From Dietzia sp. NCCP-2495 (GTDB lineage: Bacteria; Actinomycetota; Actinomycetes; Mycobacteriales; Mycobacteriaceae), in assembly GCF_026011735.1 (NCBI RefSeq), contig NZ_BRVN01000001.1, forward strand, positions 248,001-312,000: a DNA stretch of 64,000 nt, written 5' to 3'. A program made the position numbers and the translations under genes. The notes under the pieces were generated by a model. It saw nothing but the letters and a program-made list of their open reading frames with translations. It ran no database searches and was not told the origin of the DNA. Shown in pieces: positions 14,774 to 24,900 of this stretch; positions within the stretch are counted from its first letter, which is position 1; each line of letters starts with the position of its first letter.

Positions 14774-14804
14774 ACGTTACCAGCAGGTGGGACCGCGGCC
14801 CCAA
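14774..14804 (-). promoter_or_regulatory. Candidate rpsO promoter
   Basis: Reading the minus strand: TTGGGG (14804-14799), a 19-nt spacer, then TAACGT (14779-14774). This would start transcription about 70 nt before rpsO, in the ribF-rpsO gap. Spacer is slightly long; medium-low confidence. Confidence 0.45.
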
Positions 14805-14812
14805 TCGCCTCG

Positions 14813-15775
14813 TCAGATACCGAGCACGTCCCTGGTGCGCGTGACGTCGCGCCCCATCGCCACGAGCAGCTCGTCGACGGAGGAGAACTTCTCCATGTCG
14901 CGCACGTGGTCCACGAAGTCGACGGCGGCGAGACGTCCGTAGAGGTCGGCCGTTTCGTCCAGGACGAACGCCTCGACACTGCGGGTGGTGTCGCCGAAGG
15001 TCGGATTGGTTCCCACGGAGATCGCCGCCGGGTAGCGACGGCCGGGGACGATCGAGCCGTCGACCGGATCGTCGTCGAGCAGGCTGAACCAGCCCGCGTA
15101 GACGCCGTCGGCGGGAACGGCCATGTACGGCGGGAGCTCGAGGTTGGCGGTGGGGTATCCGAGGTCGCGCCCGCCCCGGCCGGCGCCGTGCACGACCGGG
15201 CCCTCCACGCGGTGCGGGCGACCGAGCATCTCGGCGGCGGCCGCCACGTCGGTCCCGGACAGCAGGCGGCGGATACGTGTGGAGGACACGGTCTCGCCGC
15301 CGTCGGAGAGCAGGTCCACGATCTCGCAGGTGATGTCCCGCTCCGTACAGAGCCGGGCCATCGTCTCCGGGGTTCCCGCGGCCTTGCGCCCGAAGGTGAA
15401 GTTCCGTCCCACGACCACGGCGCGGCAGTCGAGGCCGTCCACCAGCACGTTGTCCACGAACGCGGCCGGCTCCCACGACGCCATCTCCGCGTCGAAGGGC
15501 AGCGCGAACACCGCCTCCATCCCGTACTCGCCGGCCAGTTCGGCACGACGCTCCAGGGTGGTCAGCGCGCTCGGGTGCGAGCCGGGACGGACCACCTCGA
15601 CGGGATGCGGGTCGAACGTGACGAGCACCGGGTCGGCGCCGAGTTCCCTCCCCAGGTCGACGGCTCGGTCCACCAGGCTTTGATGGCCCCGGTGGAGTCC
15701 GTCGAACACCCCGAGGGCGACAGAGGAACCGCCGTCGGGGATCACGATCTCGTCGAACGTCCGCCACAATTGCAC
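14813..15775 (-). CDS. ribF: Bifunctional riboflavin kinase / FAD synthetase
   Basis: Phosphorylates riboflavin to FMN and adenylates FMN to FAD. About 320 aa. The N-terminal nucleotidyltransferase domain has [11 protein letters not shown] (about residues 22-32) and the SSTRIRRLL signature. The C-terminal kinase domain starts at about residue 185 with [14 protein letters not shown] and ends with [19 protein letters not shown] start at GTG 15775 because AAGGTGG precedes it by 5 nt; an upstream GTG at 15802 overlaps the truB stop and is also possible. Downstream of truB on the same strand. Confidence 0.96.
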   Translation of the reverse strand: MQLWRTFDEIVIPDGGSSVALGVFDGLHRGHQSLVDRAVDLGRELGADPVLVTFDPHPVEVVRPGSHPSALTTLERRAELAGEYGMEAVFALPFDAEMASWEPAAFVDNVLVDGLDCRAVVVGRNFTFGRKAAGTPETMARLCTERDITCEIVDLLSDGGETVSSTRIRRLLSGTDVAAAAEMLGRPHRVEGPVVHGAGRGGRDLGYPTANLELPPYMAVPADGVYAGWFSLLDDDPVDGSIVPGRRYPAAISVGTNPTFGDTTRSVEAFVLDETADLYGRLAAVDFVDHVRDMEKFSSVDELLVAMGRDVTRTRDVLGI

Positions 15776-15798
15776 GGCGACCACCTTACGCCCGCCGA

Positions 15799-16710
15799 TC
15801 ACAGGCCCGCAGGCCGCATGACCACGACGGGGGCCGCCCGCCTGCCGGACTCGGAGACCAGAGCCGCGACCCTGCCGTCCGGCCCCACGGCCGCCACCAC
15901 GCCGGTGTCGCCGCGCGCGTCGAGCCAGCGACCGTGCCGGAGACCCTCGGCCTGCTCCGCGTCGATGTCGCGTCGGGGGAACGCTGCCAGTGCGGCGGCG
16001 TCCAGGTCGAGTGAGAGTTCGGGTGTTCCCTCGAGTTGGTCCAGGGTCCGGGCCACGTCCAGTCCGAATGGGCCGACGGCCGTCCGTCGCAGTGCCGTGA
16101 GGTGTCCCCCCACGCCGAGCGCCTCGCCCAGGTCCCGGGCGAGCGCGCGGATGTACGTTCCGGTCGAACAGTCGACGACGACGACGAGGTCGATCACCCC
16201 GCCGTCGCGCCTTCGCTCGAGCACGTCGAATCGCGACACGGTGACCCGCCGCGACGCGAGGACGATCTCCTCTCCCGACCGCACCATGTCGTACGCGCGC
16301 CGTCCCGCCACCTTGATGGCGCTGACCGACGAGGGGACCTGGTCGATCTCCCCCGTGAGCGCCGTGATCCCGGCGTCGATCGCCTCGTCGGTGACCGCAG
16401 AGGCGTCGGTGGTCGCAGTGATCTCGCCCTCGGCGTCATCGGTGGTCGTGGCCTGCCCCAGCCGGATCGTGGCCTCGTACGACTTGGTCTCCAGGGCCAG
16501 CTGCCCGAGGATCTTCGTGGCGCGCTCGATGCCCACCACCAGCACTCCGGTCGCCATCGGGTCGAGGGTCCCGGCGTGTCCGACCTTGCGGGTGCCGAAG
16601 AAGCGGCGCAGGCGACCGACCACGTCGTGACTGCTCATGCCCCCGGGCTTGTCGACGATCACCAGTCCGGGCTGGGGTGCGGGTCGGGGATCGGGTCTGC
16701 GCGGTGTCAC
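15799..16710 (-). CDS. truB: tRNA pseudouridine(55) synthase TruB
   Basis: Makes pseudouridine 55 in the tRNA T-loop. 303 aa. Catalytic Asp50 sits in [24 protein letters not shown] precedes it and the [10 protein letters not shown] and [15 protein letters not shown] motifs follow. The actinobacterial C-terminal domain completes it. The GTG at 16710 overlaps the pptT stop by 4 nt (GTGA), so it is translationally coupled to pptT. Upstream in-frame sequence lies inside pptT and is not coding. Confidence 0.97.
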   Translation of the reverse strand: MTPRRPDPRPAPQPGLVIVDKPGGMSSHDVVGRLRRFFGTRKVGHAGTLDPMATGVLVVGIERATKILGQLALETKSYEATIRLGQATTTDDAEGEITATTDASAVTDEAIDAGITALTGEIDQVPSSVSAIKVAGRRAYDMVRSGEEIVLASRRVTVSRFDVLERRRDGGVIDLVVVVDCSTGTYIRALARDLGEALGVGGHLTALRRTAVGPFGLDVARTLDQLEGTPELSLDLDAAALAAFPRRDIDAEQAEGLRHGRWLDARGDTGVVAAVGPDGRVAALVSESGRRAAPVVVMRPAGL

Positions 16711-17441
16711 GACTCCACGGTATCCACACCAGCGGGCCGGAGCACGATCGCCGAGGCCACGAACCCGTCCCGGACCACCCAGCGACCGACGAGCTCCACC
16801 AGGTCCGGTCCTCCGTCCGCTGCACTGGGGTCGACGAGGATCCGGGATCTCAGAACGCCGGTGACCACCGTGTCGTCGTCGCCCTTGTCGTCGTCCCGGT
16901 CTGGCACCAGGGTGATGTGCGCGTCCTCGAAGCCCAACCACCGACGGGTCAGGGGATACCACGCCTTGTAGGTGGCCTCCTTCGCCGTGAACAGCAGGGT
17001 GTCCCAGTGCACCGACGGCATCTCCGCCCCCACCGCACGGACCCACTCGGCCTCTTCGGGCAGCGACACCACGCCGAGCACGCCGTCCGCGAGCGGCGCA
17101 TGGGGTTCCACGTCGAGCCCCACCGACCGCACCCGGTCCGCCGACCCGAGTGCCGCGGCACGGAGTCCGTTCGTATGTGTGAGAGTTCCCACGACACCCG
17201 GCGGCCACACGGGCATCCCGCGGCCCCCTCGGACGACCGGACCGGCCGGCACGCCCAGTCGGGTCATGGCCTCGCGGGCACACGCCCGTGCCCACGCGAA
17301 ATCGGCGCGGCGGGTCGCCACGGCCTTCGCGATGAGCTCCGCCTCCGCCGGATACAGTGCGGCCTCCACGTCGGCGTCGGACATCGGCAGGTCGGCGTCG
17401 GTCACCGTCACCACGTCTCGTGGCACGATCCCGTGGATCAT
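16707..17441 (-). CDS. pptT: 4'-phosphopantetheinyl transferase (PptT-like)
   Basis: Transfers the phosphopantetheine arm of CoA to acyl- and peptidyl-carrier proteins for lipid and siderophore synthesis. 244 aa, Sfp/EntD class. Mg and CoA ligands: Asp110 and Glu112 in [10 protein letters not shown], then [11 protein letters not shown] with Glu155 and Lys159; THTNG carries the CoA-phosphate His. The ATG has AGGAGG a few nt upstream. A 20-bp tandem repeat lies between it and pptH. In M. tuberculosis PptT activates mycolate and mycobactin enzymes; the same job is inferred here. Confidence 0.93.
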   Translation of the reverse strand: MIHGIVPRDVVTVTDADLPMSDADVEAALYPAEAELIAKAVATRRADFAWARACAREAMTRLGVPAGPVVRGGRGMPVWPPGVVGTLTHTNGLRAAALGSADRVRSVGLDVEPHAPLADGVLGVVSLPEEAEWVRAVGAEMPSVHWDTLLFTAKEATYKAWYPLTRRWLGFEDAHITLVPDRDDDKGDDDTVVTGVLRSRILVDPSAADGGPDLVELVGRWVVRDGFVASAIVLRPAGVDTVES

Positions 17442-17460
17442 CGTCTCTCCTCCTGCTCCG

Positions 17461-17530
17461 TCACCGGTCGTCCTGGTCCGTCACCGGTCGTCCTGGTTCG
17501 TCACCGGTCGTCCTGGTTCGTCACCGCTCG
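17461..17530. repeat. 20-bp tandem repeat (about 3.5 copies) between pptH and pptT
   Basis: Three full units begin at 17461, 17481 and 17501 and a half unit at 17521. Units 2 and 3 are identical and unit 1 differs by one base. Plus-strand unit: tcaccggtcgtcctggttcg. The last partial unit carries the pptH stop codon. The array fills most of the 79-nt spacer between pptH and the pptT ribosome-binding site (about 17445-17452), so copy-number change would alter intercistronic distance without touching either protein. Confidence 0.9.
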
Positions 17531-18459
17531 TCGTCAAGATAGGGACCCGGCTCCCCCGCACGCGCGATCCGCGGTATCCCAGAGTCGCCACGGACCCACT
17601 TCACCTGCGGTTCCTCGGGATCGGGCAGTATCTGCCGCGTCAACGGTTCAGGACGACCGCGTCCGTTCCACTCCCGCGGGTAACCGAGAGAGACCTCCTC
17701 GAACCGCACCCCGTCGTGGACGCTCGTCCGCGGGATGTGCAGATGCCCGTACACGCTCACCCGCGCTCGGTACCGCCGGTGCCAGTCCGCGGTCTGTTCG
17801 GTCCCGCACCACAGCGCGAAATCGGGGTGACGCAGCACGCGGGTCGGGTCCCGCAGGAGCGGCCAGTGGTTGACGAGGACCGTCGGGTGCGCCGGATCCA
17901 GGCCCGCCAGTCGCGTCGTCGTGGCGACGAGTCGATCCCGGCACCACGCCGCCGCGTCGGCGAACGGTCCCGGGTCGATCAGGAACTCGTCGGAGGCCAC
18001 GACCCGGCGCTCCCGGGCGCCAGCGAGGGCGACGTGCCGGGGCTGGCCGGGAACCGGGGTCCATGAGTAGTCGTACAGGAGGAACATCGACACCACCCAT
18101 GCCGGTCCTCCCGGCCCCGTCCACAAGGGGTACGGGTCCTCGGGCGTGAGGACACCGATCGAGCGACACTCCTCGACGAGCCGGTCGTACTTCGTGGTGG
18201 AGGTCATCCCGTCGTCGTCGCGGCCGATCCAGAGCTCGTGATTGCCGGGCACCCACAGGACGCGCTCGAAGCGCTCGGCCAGCGTGGCCAGGGTGTCCCG
18301 GATCTGGGACGTTTTCTCGGCCACGTCCCCCGCGACGATCAACCAGTCCCCCGGGTGGTCTGGCCAGAGCTCGTCGAGGACGCCAGAGTTACCGCGGTGC
18401 CCCACATGGAGATCAGACACCGCACGCAGGGTCGGGCCGGGACCCGCATCAGTCCTCAT
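17521..18459 (-). CDS. pptH: Metallophosphoesterase, probable phosphopantetheinyl hydrolase
   Basis: 312 aa, calcineurin-like two-metal phosphoesterase. Motifs: SDLHVGH (about residues 15-21), GDV (about 44-46), PGNHELW (about 70-76) and VNHWPLL near residue 200. The orthologue beside pptT in M. tuberculosis (Rv2795c) was shown to remove phosphopantetheine from carrier proteins, opposing PptT; the conserved pairing supports the same role here, as inference. It is followed by pptT after a tandem repeat and overlaps dinF upstream by 4 nt. Confidence 0.85.
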   Translation of the reverse strand: MRTDAGPGPTLRAVSDLHVGHRGNSGVLDELWPDHPGDWLIVAGDVAEKTSQIRDTLATLAERFERVLWVPGNHELWIGRDDDGMTSTTKYDRLVEECRSIGVLTPEDPYPLWTGPGGPAWVVSMFLLYDYSWTPVPGQPRHVALAGARERRVVASDEFLIDPGPFADAAAWCRDRLVATTTRLAGLDPAHPTVLVNHWPLLRDPTRVLRHPDFALWCGTEQTADWHRRYRARVSVYGHLHIPRTSVHDGVRFEEVSLGYPREWNGRGRPEPLTRQILPDPEEPQVKWVRGDSGIPRIARAGEPGPYLDDER

Positions 18460-19874
18460 CCGGTCTGACCTCCCGTCTGCGATCCGACCCCGGTGTCCTC
18501 ACCGGCCGCGACGTCGGGAGTCCGCCCGGGGGTGTGCGCCCCCAGCACCATCCACCGGTCGCCGCGAACGCGGATCGCCACGGCGATCAACCTCATCACC
18601 ACGAACGTCCCCATCCCCCACCAGATTCCCGCCAGTCCCCAACCGAAGTAATGGGTGGCGAGGAGGACCGGCAGGAATCCGGCCAACGCCGCGATCACGG
18701 TGGTCGTGCGCAGGTACGCGGCGTCACCGGACCCGAGCAGCACTCCGTCGAGACCGAACACGATCGCCGCCGGGATCACCACCACCGCCATCCCCACCAA
18801 CGCCACGACCAGTCGCGACGCGACCTCCGCATCCCCGGCCAGCATCCCGGCGAGCTGATGCCGCAGCGAGATCGTGATGATCGCCAGAACCGCACCGAGG
18901 GTGACCGACCAGAGCACGACGGCCCGCGCGAGAGCCCGGCCGTGAGCGGCGAGGCCCGCCCCCAGTGCGGCACCGACCAGAGACTGCGCCGCGATGGCGA
19001 CCGAGTCCAGAACGAGCGTGTACAGCGACCAGAGTTGCTGCGCGAGGTGGTGCGCGCCGAGCGAGGCCACCCCGGCCGCCGCGGCGGCCGTGGTCGCCAC
19101 GGCGAACGTGATCTGGAATGACGCCGTGCGGATGATCAGGTCGACCCCCATCCGCAGCTGGGAGACGATCACGGCCCGGCGGGGACGGAACGGACCCGGT
19201 CTCTCCAGCACGAGTGCCACGAGGAATCCGATCGCCATGATCAGCTGGCCGGCGAGGTTCGCCCACGCGCTCGCCATGAGCCCGTAGCCCGGCAGCGGGC
19301 CCACGCCGGGCACGAACACCACACATCCGACGGCCGACACCCCGACACCCACCGCGACCAGGACGAGAGGCGTGCGCAGGCGCTGCACCCCGCGCATCCA
19401 CCCGTGACCCGCGGACGAGACGAGAATGCAGGGAATGCCCCAGACGGCCACTCTCAACCATTGCGCGGCGCTGTCCGCGACGTGCTGGTCCGAGGACAGG
19501 ACCGAGGTCAGCGGACCGAGGAGGGCCAGTACCGCCGCCACCACCACGGCGCCGACGGCCACGGCGATCCAGGTGGCCTGGACGCCCTCGGCCACGGCGT
19601 CCGCCCGTCGCCCCGCACCGTGCAGTCGGGCAGAGCGGGCGGTCGTCCCGTAGGACAGGAAGTTCATCTGGGTGCCGAGCACCAACAGCACGAGCGAGCC
19701 GACGCCGAGCGCCGCGAGATCCTCCGGTCCCTGCCTGCCGACGACGATCCCGTCGATCAGCAGGTACATCGGCTCCGCCGCGAGCACGGGCAGCACGGGA
19801 AGAGCGATCGACCACAGGCGCCGCCCGAGTTCACCCACGCCGACGGCGGACGTGCGCTCAGCCGAGGAGGCCAC
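18456..19874 (-). CDS. dinF: MATE family efflux transporter (DinF-like)
   Basis: Twelve-helix multidrug/toxin antiporter of the DinF subgroup, about 472 aa. The first helix is LWSIALPVLPVLAAEPMYLLIDGIVVGR and GTTARSARLHGAG follows helix 2. The in-frame stretch opens at 20003, but that part lies within nrnA and is Pro/Trp/Ser-rich. I choose the GTG at 19874, which overlaps the nrnA end and has GAGGA close upstream; GTG 19838 is an alternative. nrnA-dinF order is the same as in mycobacteria. Exported substrate unknown. Confidence 0.9.
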   Translation of the reverse strand: MASSAERTSAVGVGELGRRLWSIALPVLPVLAAEPMYLLIDGIVVGRQGPEDLAALGVGSLVLLVLGTQMNFLSYGTTARSARLHGAGRRADAVAEGVQATWIAVAVGAVVVAAVLALLGPLTSVLSSDQHVADSAAQWLRVAVWGIPCILVSSAGHGWMRGVQRLRTPLVLVAVGVGVSAVGCVVFVPGVGPLPGYGLMASAWANLAGQLIMAIGFLVALVLERPGPFRPRRAVIVSQLRMGVDLIIRTASFQITFAVATTAAAAAGVASLGAHHLAQQLWSLYTLVLDSVAIAAQSLVGAALGAGLAAHGRALARAVVLWSVTLGAVLAIITISLRHQLAGMLAGDAEVASRLVVALVGMAVVVIPAAIVFGLDGVLLGSGDAAYLRTTTVIAALAGFLPVLLATHYFGWGLAGIWWGMGTFVVMRLIAVAIRVRGDRWMVLGAHTPGRTPDVAAGEDTGVGSQTGGQTG

Positions 19875-20838
19875 GAATCCTCGCCATGACGGAGTCCACA
19901 TCGCCGTGCATCGTGCATCCGGCGGCGGCCGGGTGTCCGCCTCCCCCGAGTGCGACGGCCACGGCGGAGACGTCGACGGCGTCCAGACCGGGTCCGCCGT
20001 CACGGGATCGCAGGGACACCGCCCATTCTCCTGGCAGATATTCCTTGAGCAGCACGGCGACGCACGCCTCTCTCACGCCGCGCAGGTGCGAGACGAGGGA
20101 CTCGACATCGTCCTCGTCGGCGGTGGAGATCACGTCGTACGGGACCGCCAGCCACACGGTGCCCCGACCGCCCACGGATTCCGCGTCGAGCGTCACCGAC
20201 CTCAGGAGCCGTCCGAGGACGGTCAGCCATGCGAAGGAATGCGCGTCGAGGAGATCGTGACCCAGCCGCGTCGTCTCGGCCCCGGCGGCGATCAACGCGC
20301 TGGCGGTGTCGTGTGCGCCGGGGCCGCCCCACCGGAAGGAACCGGTGTCCGTGACCAGACCGGCGTACAGGGCCGTGGCGATGTCGGCGTCGACGGGGTA
20401 TCCGCCCGCCCGCAGGATCTCCAGCACGAGGGTCGCCGTGGACGCAGCGGCCGGATCCAGGAGCATGTGACTACCGAATCCGGGGTTACTCGCGTGATGG
20501 TCCACGACCAGGACCTCGGAGGCTGCCGTGCGGAGGCGCTCCCAGCCACCCACTCGATCCGCGCTCGCGCAGTCGAGGGTCACGACGAGACCGTGGTGGA
20601 CGGGAACGTCGTCCAGTGAGACGACCAGGTCTGCCCCGGGGATCCCGCTGAGTCCGGCCGGGACCAGACCGGGATCGAAGGAGTGGTGCACGGTGATCCC
20701 GGCCGCACGTAACGCTCGGGCGAGTCCGGCCGAACTGCCGAGCGCATCGGCGTCGGGGCGGAGGTGGCAGAGCACGGTCACCTCATCGTGCCGTGCGAGC
20801 ACCTCCGCCGCTCCCCGGGCGTCGACCCTCCGCGTCAC
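19858..20838 (-). CDS. nrnA: DHH/DHHA1 phosphoesterase (NrnA-like nanoRNase / pAp phosphatase)
   Basis: 326 aa. Manganese ligands are visible: His25, Asp29 and Asp31 in [11 protein letters not shown], Asp89 in TLDCAS, and the DHH triad at about 113-115 (VVDHHASN). The C-terminal DHHA1 domain ends in the [10 protein letters not shown] motif. Family members degrade short RNAs and dephosphorylate pAp; some actinobacterial ones also cleave cyclic dinucleotides, so specificity is not settled. The GTG start overlaps the rbfA stop by 4 nt, and dinF overlaps its end. Confidence 0.92.
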   Translation of the reverse strand: MTRRVDARGAAEVLARHDEVTVLCHLRPDADALGSSAGLARALRAAGITVHHSFDPGLVPAGLSGIPGADLVVSLDDVPVHHGLVVTLDCASADRVGGWERLRTAASEVLVVDHHASNPGFGSHMLLDPAAASTATLVLEILRAGGYPVDADIATALYAGLVTDTGSFRWGGPGAHDTASALIAAGAETTRLGHDLLDAHSFAWLTVLGRLLRSVTLDAESVGGRGTVWLAVPYDVISTADEDDVESLVSHLRGVREACVAVLLKEYLPGEWAVSLRSRDGGPGLDAVDVSAVAVALGGGGHPAAAGCTMHGDVDSVMARIRGLLG

Positions 20839-21293
20839 TGGCCGGCGTCTCCCGCCTGTTCATCCTCTGGTTTCCGGTACGGATCCTCGTCGCCCGCCGG
20901 GCGGGCACCCTCAGCGGCCTTGCGGACGAGTTCGTCACTCGCGCGTGCCTTGGCGAGCAGCTCCTCCATGTGCCGGGCGGCGTCCGGGACGGAGTCCAAC
21001 TGGAACGTCAGCTCCGGGGTGAACTTCACGCCCGTCTGCTTGCCCACGAGTGTCCGCAGACGCCCCCTCGCGTTCGCCAGGGCGGCCTCTGCCGACTCGA
21101 GATCGGGTTCCTCGTCCAGGGTCACGCCCCGGACTGTGTAGAACAGGGTGGCCACCCGGAGATCCGGGGTGATCCGGGAGTCGGTGATGGTCACGAACTC
21201 GAGCCGCGGGTCCTTGATCTCGTTGTCGATCGCCGTGGCGACGATCTCCCCGATCCGCTTGCCGAGCCGACCCGCGCGTCCTCTACCGGTCAT
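20835..21293 (-). CDS. rbfA: Ribosome-binding factor A
   Basis: 30S maturation and cold-adaptation factor acting on the 16S 5' end; 152 aa with a single KH-like domain. Family features: [29 protein letters not shown] and the RFxxTPEL-like [12 protein letters not shown]. The acidic C-terminal tail (about residues 125-152) is probably disordered. ATG 21293 has AAGGAGG 6 nt upstream, which fixes the start; in-frame codons farther upstream run into infB. Its stop overlaps nrnA. Confidence 0.96.
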   Translation of the reverse strand: MTGRGRAGRLGKRIGEIVATAIDNEIKDPRLEFVTITDSRITPDLRVATLFYTVRGVTLDEEPDLESAEAALANARGRLRTLVGKQTGVKFTPELTFQLDSVPDAARHMEELLAKARASDELVRKAAEGARPAGDEDPYRKPEDEQAGDAGQ

Positions 21294-21356
21294 AGCGATC
21301 CTCCTTGACTCGGACCGGCCACCTTCTGCGGTGACCGATCTCCTACAACATGCCGC

Positions 21357-21390
21357 GGGGGCAGGCCCGCTGTCCACGGAACCTGCCCCC
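21357..21390 (-). terminator. Hairpin between infB and rbfA
   Basis: A 9-bp stem (21357-21365 with 21382-21390) and 16-nt loop lies 20 nt after the infB stop. No U-run. It may act as a partial terminator or processing site within the infB-rbfA transcript. Confidence 0.5.
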
Positions 21391-21409
21391 ACGGTCGACA
21401 CCGGCGGCG

Positions 21410-24286
21410 TCAGTCGCGCGGCTTCTCCACGAGCTCGTAGGTCTCGATCACGTCGCCGACCTTGATGTCGGAGTACGTCACCGTCAGACCACACTCGAAG
21501 CCCTCGCGGACCTCGGTCGCGTCGTCCTTCTCGCGACGCAGCGACGAGACGGTCATCTCCTCGACCACGACGTTGCCGTCGCGGATGAGGCGCGCCTTCG
21601 CGTTACGCCGCATGATGCCGTCGAGCACCATACAACCGGCGATCGTGCCCACCTTCGACGAGCGGAACAGCTGGCGGATCTCCGCCTGACCGAGCTGCTT
21701 CTCCTCGTAGATCGGCTTGAGCATGCCCTTGAGCGCGGCCTCGATCTCGTCGATCGCCTGGTAGATGATCGAGTAGTACCGGATGTCGACGCCTTCGCGG
21801 TTCGCCATCTCGGTCGCCTTGCCCTCGGCACGGACGTTGAACCCGATGATCACGGCATCGGAGGCGGCAGCCAGGTTGACGTTGGTCTCGGTGACAGCAC
21901 CGACACCGCGGTCGATGACCCGCAGCTGCACCTCGTCGTCGACCTCGATCCCCATGAGGGCCTCTTCGAGGGCCTCGACGGTACCGGAGTTGTCGCCCTT
22001 GACGATGAGGTTGAGCTGGCTCGTCTCCTTGAGGTGCGAGTCCAGATCCTCGAGGCTGATCCGACGACGGCTGCGGGCGGCCAGTGCGTTGCGCTTACGC
22101 GCATTGCGCCGGTCCGCGATCTGCCGAGCCGTGCGGTCCTCCTCGACCACCATCAGGGTGTCGCCGGCGCCACAGACGCTGGTCAGGCCGATGACCTGGA
22201 CCGGACGCGACGGTGCCGCCTCCTCGACGTCCTCACCGTGCTCGTCGACCATGCGGCGGACGCGACCGTAGGCGTCGCCGGCGACGATCGAGTCGCCGAC
22301 GCGGAGGGTACCGCGCTGGATGAGCACCGTGGCGACCGGACCGCGACCGCGGTCGAGGTGCGCCTCGATGGCGACACCCTGCGCGTCCATGTCCGGGTTG
22401 GCCCGGAGATCGAGCGACGCGTCCGCGGTGAGGACGACCGACTCGAGCAGGGAATCGATGTTGAGTCCCTGCTTGGCGGAGATGTCGACGAACATCGTGT
22501 CGCCGCCGTACTCCTCCGGCACGAGGCCGTACTCGGTCATCTGTCCACGGATCTTGTCGGGCTGTGCGCCCTCCTTGTCGATCTTGTTGACCGCCACGAC
22601 GATCGGCACCTCGGCCGCCTGCGCGTGGTTGATCGCCTCGACCGTCTGCGGCATCACTCCGTCGTCCGCCGCGACCACGATGATCGCGATGTCCGTCGAC
22701 TTGGCGCCGCGGGCACGCATGGCGGTGAACGCCTCGTGGCCCGGGGTGTCGATGAAGGTGATCGTGCGATCGACCTCGTCGACCGGCACCGTGACCTGGT
22801 ACGCACCGATGTGCTGGGTGATGCCTCCGGCCTCACCCTCGCCGACCTTGGCGGACCGGATGCTGTCGAGCAGCCGGGTCTTACCGTGGTCGACGTGACC
22901 CATCACGGTCACCACCGGAGGACGACGCTCGAGGTCGTCCTCGTCACCCTCGTCCTCGCCGAACGACAGGTCGAACGACTCGAGGAGCTCGCGGTCCTCG
23001 TCCTCGGGGCTGACGACCTGGATCTTGAAGCCCATCTCCTCGCCGAGGAGTTGGAGCGTCTCGGGCGTCACCGACTGCGTGGCCGTGACCATCTCACCCA
23101 GGTTGAACAGCGCCTGGACGAGCTGGGCCGGATTCACGTCGATCTTGTCGGCGAAGTCGCTCAGCGACGCACCCTGCGCCAGTCGCAGGGTCTGCCCGCG
23201 ACCGTCGGGGAGCCGGACGCCGCCGACCTCCGGTGCCCGCATCGAATCGTATTCCTGACGCTTCTGCCGCTTCGACTTACGACCACGACGGGGAGCGCCA
23301 CCGGGACGACCGAACGCGCCGGCGGCACCGCCGCGCCCGCGACCGCCACCACCGGGACGACCCCGGAAGCCACCGCCACCCCCGGCAGGGGCTCCGCCAC
23401 CACCGGGACGGAAGCCGCCTCCACCAGGACGACCGCCCGGACCACCGGGACGGCCACGACCGCCAGCCGGACGCGCGACCTGACCGGGCATCTGACCGGG
23501 GTTGGGACGCGGCGGCATGTTACCGGGAGTCGGACGGGGTCCACCCTGACCCGGCCCACCCTGACGCTGGGGAGGACGGGGGCCGCCCTGACCCGGTGCC
23601 GGACGAGAGCCTCCCGGACGGGGGCCGGCCTGGCCCTGACCGGGACGGGGACCGGCCTGGCCGGGACCCGGGCGCGGACCACCCTGGGGACGGGGCGCCG
23701 GAGTGGTGCCGCTCGAGAACGGGTTGTTGCCGACGCGCGGGCTCTTGGGCCCGGGCTTGCCGGCCGCCGGACGCGGCCCCGGAGCAGGCCGGGACGCCGC
23801 CGCCGGCTTCGGACCGGGGGTGGCGGGAGCTCCGGGCTTGGCGGCACCGGGCCTGGGACCGGGGGTACCCGGCGTCGCTGCGCCGGGCTTGGGTCCGGCG
23901 CTCGCGGCCGGCTTGGCCGGGGTGGTCCGGTCCGGAGACGGGGACGCCGCCGGCTTCGGCGCCGGGGCACCCGGCTTGGGACCCGACGACGCCGGAGTCG
24001 CTCCGGGCTTGGGGGCCGCGGTTCGCGGGTCGGCTCCCGGACGGGGTCCGGGCTTGCCCGCCGCGCCGGGCTTGGGCGCTGCCGAACGCCCGGACGTGGA
24101 CGGCGCCGCGCCGTCGCCGCCGCTCGCCGGTGCCATGGACTCCCGGAGGCGACGGACGACCGGCGCCTCGAGCGTCGACGACGCCGACTTGACGAATTCT
24201 CCCTGATCGCGGAGCTTCGTCAGAAGTTCTTTACTGGTGATACCGAACTCTTTTGCCAGTTCGTGTACCCGGGGCTTGCCTGCCAC
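21410..24286 (-). CDS. infB: Translation initiation factor IF-2
   Basis: GTPase that brings initiator tRNA to the 30S subunit; about 958 aa. The N-terminus has an IF2N domain ([22 protein letters not shown]), then about 300 residues of Pro/Gly/Ala/Arg-rich repeats, then GKSKRQ-type basic residues. The G domain starts near residue 461 with GHVDHGKT, with DTPGHEAF and NKID following; domains II-IV complete it. Start is GTG 24286 with GAGGAG 5 nt upstream. Sits between ylxR and rbfA in the standard nusA operon. Confidence 0.98.
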   Translation of the reverse strand: MAGKPRVHELAKEFGITSKELLTKLRDQGEFVKSASSTLEAPVVRRLRESMAPASGGDGAAPSTSGRSAAPKPGAAGKPGPRPGADPRTAAPKPGATPASSGPKPGAPAPKPAASPSPDRTTPAKPAASAGPKPGAATPGTPGPRPGAAKPGAPATPGPKPAAASRPAPGPRPAAGKPGPKSPRVGNNPFSSGTTPAPRPQGGPRPGPGQAGPRPGQGQAGPRPGGSRPAPGQGGPRPPQRQGGPGQGGPRPTPGNMPPRPNPGQMPGQVARPAGGRGRPGGPGGRPGGGGFRPGGGGAPAGGGGGFRGRPGGGGRGRGGAAGAFGRPGGAPRRGRKSKRQKRQEYDSMRAPEVGGVRLPDGRGQTLRLAQGASLSDFADKIDVNPAQLVQALFNLGEMVTATQSVTPETLQLLGEEMGFKIQVVSPEDEDRELLESFDLSFGEDEGDEDDLERRPPVVTVMGHVDHGKTRLLDSIRSAKVGEGEAGGITQHIGAYQVTVPVDEVDRTITFIDTPGHEAFTAMRARGAKSTDIAIIVVAADDGVMPQTVEAINHAQAAEVPIVVAVNKIDKEGAQPDKIRGQMTEYGLVPEEYGGDTMFVDISAKQGLNIDSLLESVVLTADASLDLRANPDMDAQGVAIEAHLDRGRGPVATVLIQRGTLRVGDSIVAGDAYGRVRRMVDEHGEDVEEAAPSRPVQVIGLTSVCGAGDTLMVVEEDRTARQIADRRNARKRNALAARSRRRISLEDLDSHLKETSQLNLIVKGDNSGTVEALEEALMGIEVDDEVQLRVIDRGVGAVTETNVNLAAASDAVIIGFNVRAEGKATEMANREGVDIRYYSIIYQAIDEIEAALKGMLKPIYEEKQLGQAEIRQLFRSSKVGTIAGCMVLDGIMRRNAKARLIRDGNVVVEEMTVSSLRREKDDATEVREGFECGLTVTYSDIKVGDVIETYELVEKPRD
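23300..24160. repeat. Pro/Gly/Arg low-complexity region in infB
   Basis: DNA encoding the IF-2 linker consists of imperfect repeats of PGPRPG-, GPKPGA- and GQGGPRP-like units, a glycine/proline-rich tract with many identical short DNA words. Length is likely variable between strains. Confidence 0.65.
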
Positions 24287-24355
24287 TGCTCTCCTCACTG
24301 CGAGGTCTTCACGGCAGGGCTGGCCGCGCGACCTCGATCTACATTCGATGGACGT

Positions 24356-24754
24356 TCATCGCTGGAGCTTCACGGTGTGCTCATCGTGTCTGGTCCGTTC
24401 CTTTTCTGATGCTCCCCCTACCGGCCACTTCGGACGGCGGGTGGTGTCGTGCTCCGGGCTCATCGCCTCGAGCACCTCCGAGATCGCGTCCTGGGACACG
24501 TTCCCGGCGATCCGCAGTGCCCTCGTGAAGGCCTTGCGGTCGACAGCTGTCGTGATACACCGCTCGTCGCGGTGCACCCAGGCTCCTCGTCCGGGCGCCT
24601 TACGGCGTGGATCAGGCGAGAGAGCCGCCGTGAGGGGATCGTGGACGATCCTCAGAAGCCGGGAATCAGAGTCCCGACCACGGCAACCGACGCAGGTCCT
24701 GATCGGACCCGCCACCTCGACGGAGCATGAACGCTGGTTCTCACGTACCCGCAT
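24356..24754 (-). CDS. ylxR: YlxR family RNA-binding protein
   Basis: 132 aa; DUF448. RTCVGCR (about residues 19-25) and GRGAWVHRDERC (about 56-67) are the family signatures. YlxR homologues bind RNA/RNase P or nucleoid in other bacteria; role here unproven. The C-terminal 40 residues, which are basic and Pro-rich, are less conserved. The presumed ATG at 24754 is close to a GGCAGG, with GAGG farther upstream, so the exact start is uncertain. Located between nusA and infB as usual. Confidence 0.88.
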   Translation of the reverse strand: MRVRENQRSCSVEVAGPIRTCVGCRGRDSDSRLLRIVHDPLTAALSPDPRRKAPGRGAWVHRDERCITTAVDRKAFTRALRIAGNVSQDAISEVLEAMSPEHDTTRRPKWPVGGASEKERTRHDEHTVKLQR

Positions 24755-24807
24755 CCTGCCCGCCTCGGTTTCTCGCCATCCCGCCGTTAATGGCAGATGA
24801 ACGTGAA

Positions 24808-24900
24808 GTCACTGTGACAACTCGTCAGTCTACAGACAACGAGGGGCTGTGACTAACGGCGCGCCCGACCGCGTGGACGAGCCCCAGTGACCACTGTCAC
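24808..24900. promoter_or_regulatory. GTCAC/GTGAC dyads between ylxR and nusA
   Basis: The 142-nt gap holds a perfect 11-bp palindrome GTCACTGTGAC (24808-24818) and a second dyad GTGAC-N4-GTCAC (24887-24900) overlapping the nusA stop. A lone GTGAC lies at about 24849. They may be protein-binding sites or RNA hairpins; nothing known is matched. Confidence 0.35.

Noticed and set aside
17461-17530. Possible CRISPR array at the 20-bp repeat
   Set aside because: Units are directly adjacent with no unique spacers and no cas genes are nearby.
21350-24409. Plus-strand frame of about 1000 codons opposite infB
   Set aside because: Antisense to the well-supported infB; low-complexity Thr/Gly/Arg repeats reflect the repeat DNA of the IF-2 linker.
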